Assembly (NCBI RefSeq): GCF_035594125.1
Contig: NC_087181.1
Location: 7,240,840-7,304,839, forward strand
Direction of reading: 5' to 3'
Length of the DNA stretch: 64,000 nucleotides
DNA from: Scylla paramamosain
Lineage: Eukaryota > Arthropoda > Malacostraca > Decapoda > Portunidae
A program made the translations under genes and the position numbers. Position 1 is the stretch's first letter. Every line of letters begins with the position of its first letter. Of this stretch, positions 62,314-64,000 are shown one piece after another. The notes below the pieces were generated by a model. The model made no database searches. It saw only the letters and a program-made list of their open reading frames with translations, and had not been told where the DNA came from.

Positions 62314-63416
62314 CATCTTCATAGGTACCGAGATGCCAAAATTCTGGCAAAATTAAGGGCAATTATGTGATAAAAGATCATTATCAAAAAAGTTAATTTT
62401 AGCTTTTTTTTTTCGGAGTTATTTACCAAACCGTAAAGTGCATGCAAAGCCACCTATATGAGGAAATTAAACGACTTTAACAGAAACCTGTCTTTTGAGT
62501 GATTTTAAGCTTGTTAAGCATCAAAACGAGAAATAATATGGAAGTCACTATATGAAAATCCAAAACAAAATATTGAAACGTGTCTTTTCTGTGTTTTAGG
62601 TAGAAAAACGCTAAAACGTATGCAAACCAGCAAATATGAAGAAATAGAATATTACCCTAAAGGTATATTTTGAGAGTTTTTAATCTTGTTACCTACAAAA
62701 AGCGCGAAAAAGGATGCAAAGCACTCTATATTGGCAAACAAAAGGACATTAAGAGAAACGTGAATAATGAGTGTTTCATAGTTTCACGAGAACCACAAGG
62801 CAAAAAACGCAAAAACTCGTGTATATGGAGAAGTTTCTTAGTTACCAAAACGCTGGTACTCATGAATAACACTCTTAAATGAGAAATATAACAACCTTAC
62901 GAAATGCGTGTATTTTGAGTGTTTTTCACATTCTTATTTACCAAAACCCGAAATTGCATGCAAAACTAGCTTTATGTTGGTAAGAAATGACATTACCAGA
63001 AATGTGACTTTCGGTGTTTTTGAGCGTGTTAGGCAATAAAGCACTAAAAAGCAGGGCAATAACATTACATGGGAATGAAACCAACTTTTACCAAGAACTT
63101 GCCTTTAAGTTTTTTTGAGCTCCTTACATACCAAAACGCTAAAACGAATGCAAAACACCCTTTATGGAGAATTAGAATAACATTACCAAAAACATGTATT
63201 TTGAGTGTTTTTGATCATGCTACCTATAAAAACGCGAAAATACATGCAAAGAACCCTATGTTTGGGAAACGAAAGGACATTACGAGAAACGTGTATTATG
63301 AGTGTTTTTAAGTTCCTTAAGAACCAAAAAACTAAAACCCACAAATAACACTATAAAGAAAAAATAAATTTATAAAAAAACGGCAAATTTTTATTTATTT
63401 TTTTTTTTTGTTATTC
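62314..63416 (+). repeat. Reference HOR unit, 1,103 bp, dissected into monomers
   Basis: Linker landmark plus M2 62,314-62,492; M3 62,493-62,584; M4 62,585-62,667; M5 62,668-62,764; M6 62,765-62,912 (148 bp, about one and a half monomers); M7 62,913-63,008; M8 63,009-63,103; M9 63,104-63,198; M10 63,199-63,295; M11 63,296-63,355 (truncated); then the A-run/T-run half of the linker. Monomers M5 and M7 to M10 are 95-97 bp. Each starts at the TTTTGAGTG-like word. Confidence 0.87.
63356..63416. other. AT-rich HOR linker (example)
   Basis: An A-rich run with ATAAATTTATAAAA is followed by a T-rich run (TTTATTTATTTTTTTTTTTT) and then GTTATTC before the landmark. One such linker occurs per HOR unit throughout arrays A and B. 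It is not a monomer and has strong A-then-T asymmetry. Its function is unknown. Confidence 0.75.
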
Positions 63417-64000
63417 ATCTTCATAGGTACCGAGATGCCAAAATTCTGGGAAAATTCTGGGCAATTATGTGATAAAAGAATATTATAAAAAAAGTTAATT
63501 TTAGCTTTTTTTTCGGAATGTTATGTACCAAACTCTAAAGTGAATGCAAAGCCACCTACATGAGGAAATTAAACGACTTTACGAGAAACATTACTTTTGA
63601 GTGTTTTTCAGTATGTTAGGCACCAAAACGATAATAACATGGAAGTCACTCAATATGGGAATCCAAAACAAAATTACTGAAAACGTTTCAGTGTTTTACG
63701 TAGAAAAACGCTAAAAAGGATGCAAACCAACTAATATAAAGAAATAGAATAACATTACCAAAAATGTATATTTTTAATTTTTTTGAGCTTGTTACCTAAA
63801 AAAAAATGCAAAAATGGATGCAAAGTATTGCAAAACTAAAGCAAATTCTGAGAAACGTGTATAATGAGTGTTTTATAGTTCCACAAGAACCAAAAGGCAA
63901 AAATCGCAAAAAGTCGTGTACCTAGAGAAGTTTCTTAGATACCAAAATGATGAAACTCATGAATGACACTTTTAATTGAGAAACAGAATTACCTTACAAA
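63417..64000 (+). repeat. HOR unit, right-truncated by window edge
   Basis: Landmark CATAGGTACCGAGATGCC, M2, M3 (CAGTATGTTAGGCACC), M4, M5 with a deletion near 63,830 and most of M6. The array continues beyond the window. Confidence 0.83.

Noticed and set aside
63069..63311. Many open frames of 60-130 codons across the satellite on both strands
   Set aside because: They follow the repeat unit, share the same 32-residue period, lack any recognisable domain, and occur equally on both strands. They are by-products of a repeat length divisible by three.

Overview
This window is eukaryotic, AT-rich satellite DNA with no intact gene. Almost every base belongs to one family of tandem repeats whose basic monomer is about 95-97 bp. 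Each monomer has a T-rich start (core TTTTGAGTGTTTTTGAGC), a KpnI-like GGTACC or variant, an A-rich centre (AAAACGCTAAAA), a GCATGCAAA box, CCTATATGGG and CATTACCAAAAACGTGT. Long open frames in it are by-products of a unit length divisible by three and are not genes. The only protein-coding relics are two dead non-LTR retrotransposons. Their reverse transcriptase wording, as I remember such families, resembles elements abundant in decapod crustaceans such as crabs, shrimp and crayfish. A decapod source is therefore my best guess, by inference only.

Layout. (1) From 1 to about 38,440 the monomers run in + orientation and form a higher-order repeat (HOR) of about 1.1 kb. It holds nine distinguishable monomer types (M3 to M11 here) plus one AT-rich linker carrying two partial monomers. 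The linker landmark (around CATAGGTACCGAGATGCC) recurs at 1,087-1,111 bp in the intact units. This array is rearranged by deletions, partial duplications and five copies of an inverted segment (1.7, 6.3, 16.9, 24.5 and 31.9 kb), plus a sixth copy that is itself re-inverted (18.2-19.1 kb). (2) From about 38,440 to 60,610 lies a 22 kb island of the same monomer family without HOR order. Its monomers are more divergent and it contains orientation switches, a 570 bp inverted duplication, microsatellites including an (AT)100 tract, and both retrotransposon relics. (3) From about 60,610 to the end the same 1.1 kb HOR resumes in + orientation.

How the parts relate. Nothing here works as a pathway. 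The window records satellite evolution: an HOR array, candidate centromeric or heterochromatic DNA, is interrupted by what looks like an older monomeric stretch that collected retrotransposons. Several breakpoints occur two to five times in separate copies, so blocks of several kb (offsets near 3.3, 7.4 and 10.6 kb) were amplified after they formed. Three short foldback palindromes (1,678-1,745; 35,826-35,865; 43,474-43,562) look like products of template switching during replication. These architecture features are the most unusual content. Claims of centromere function are untested.
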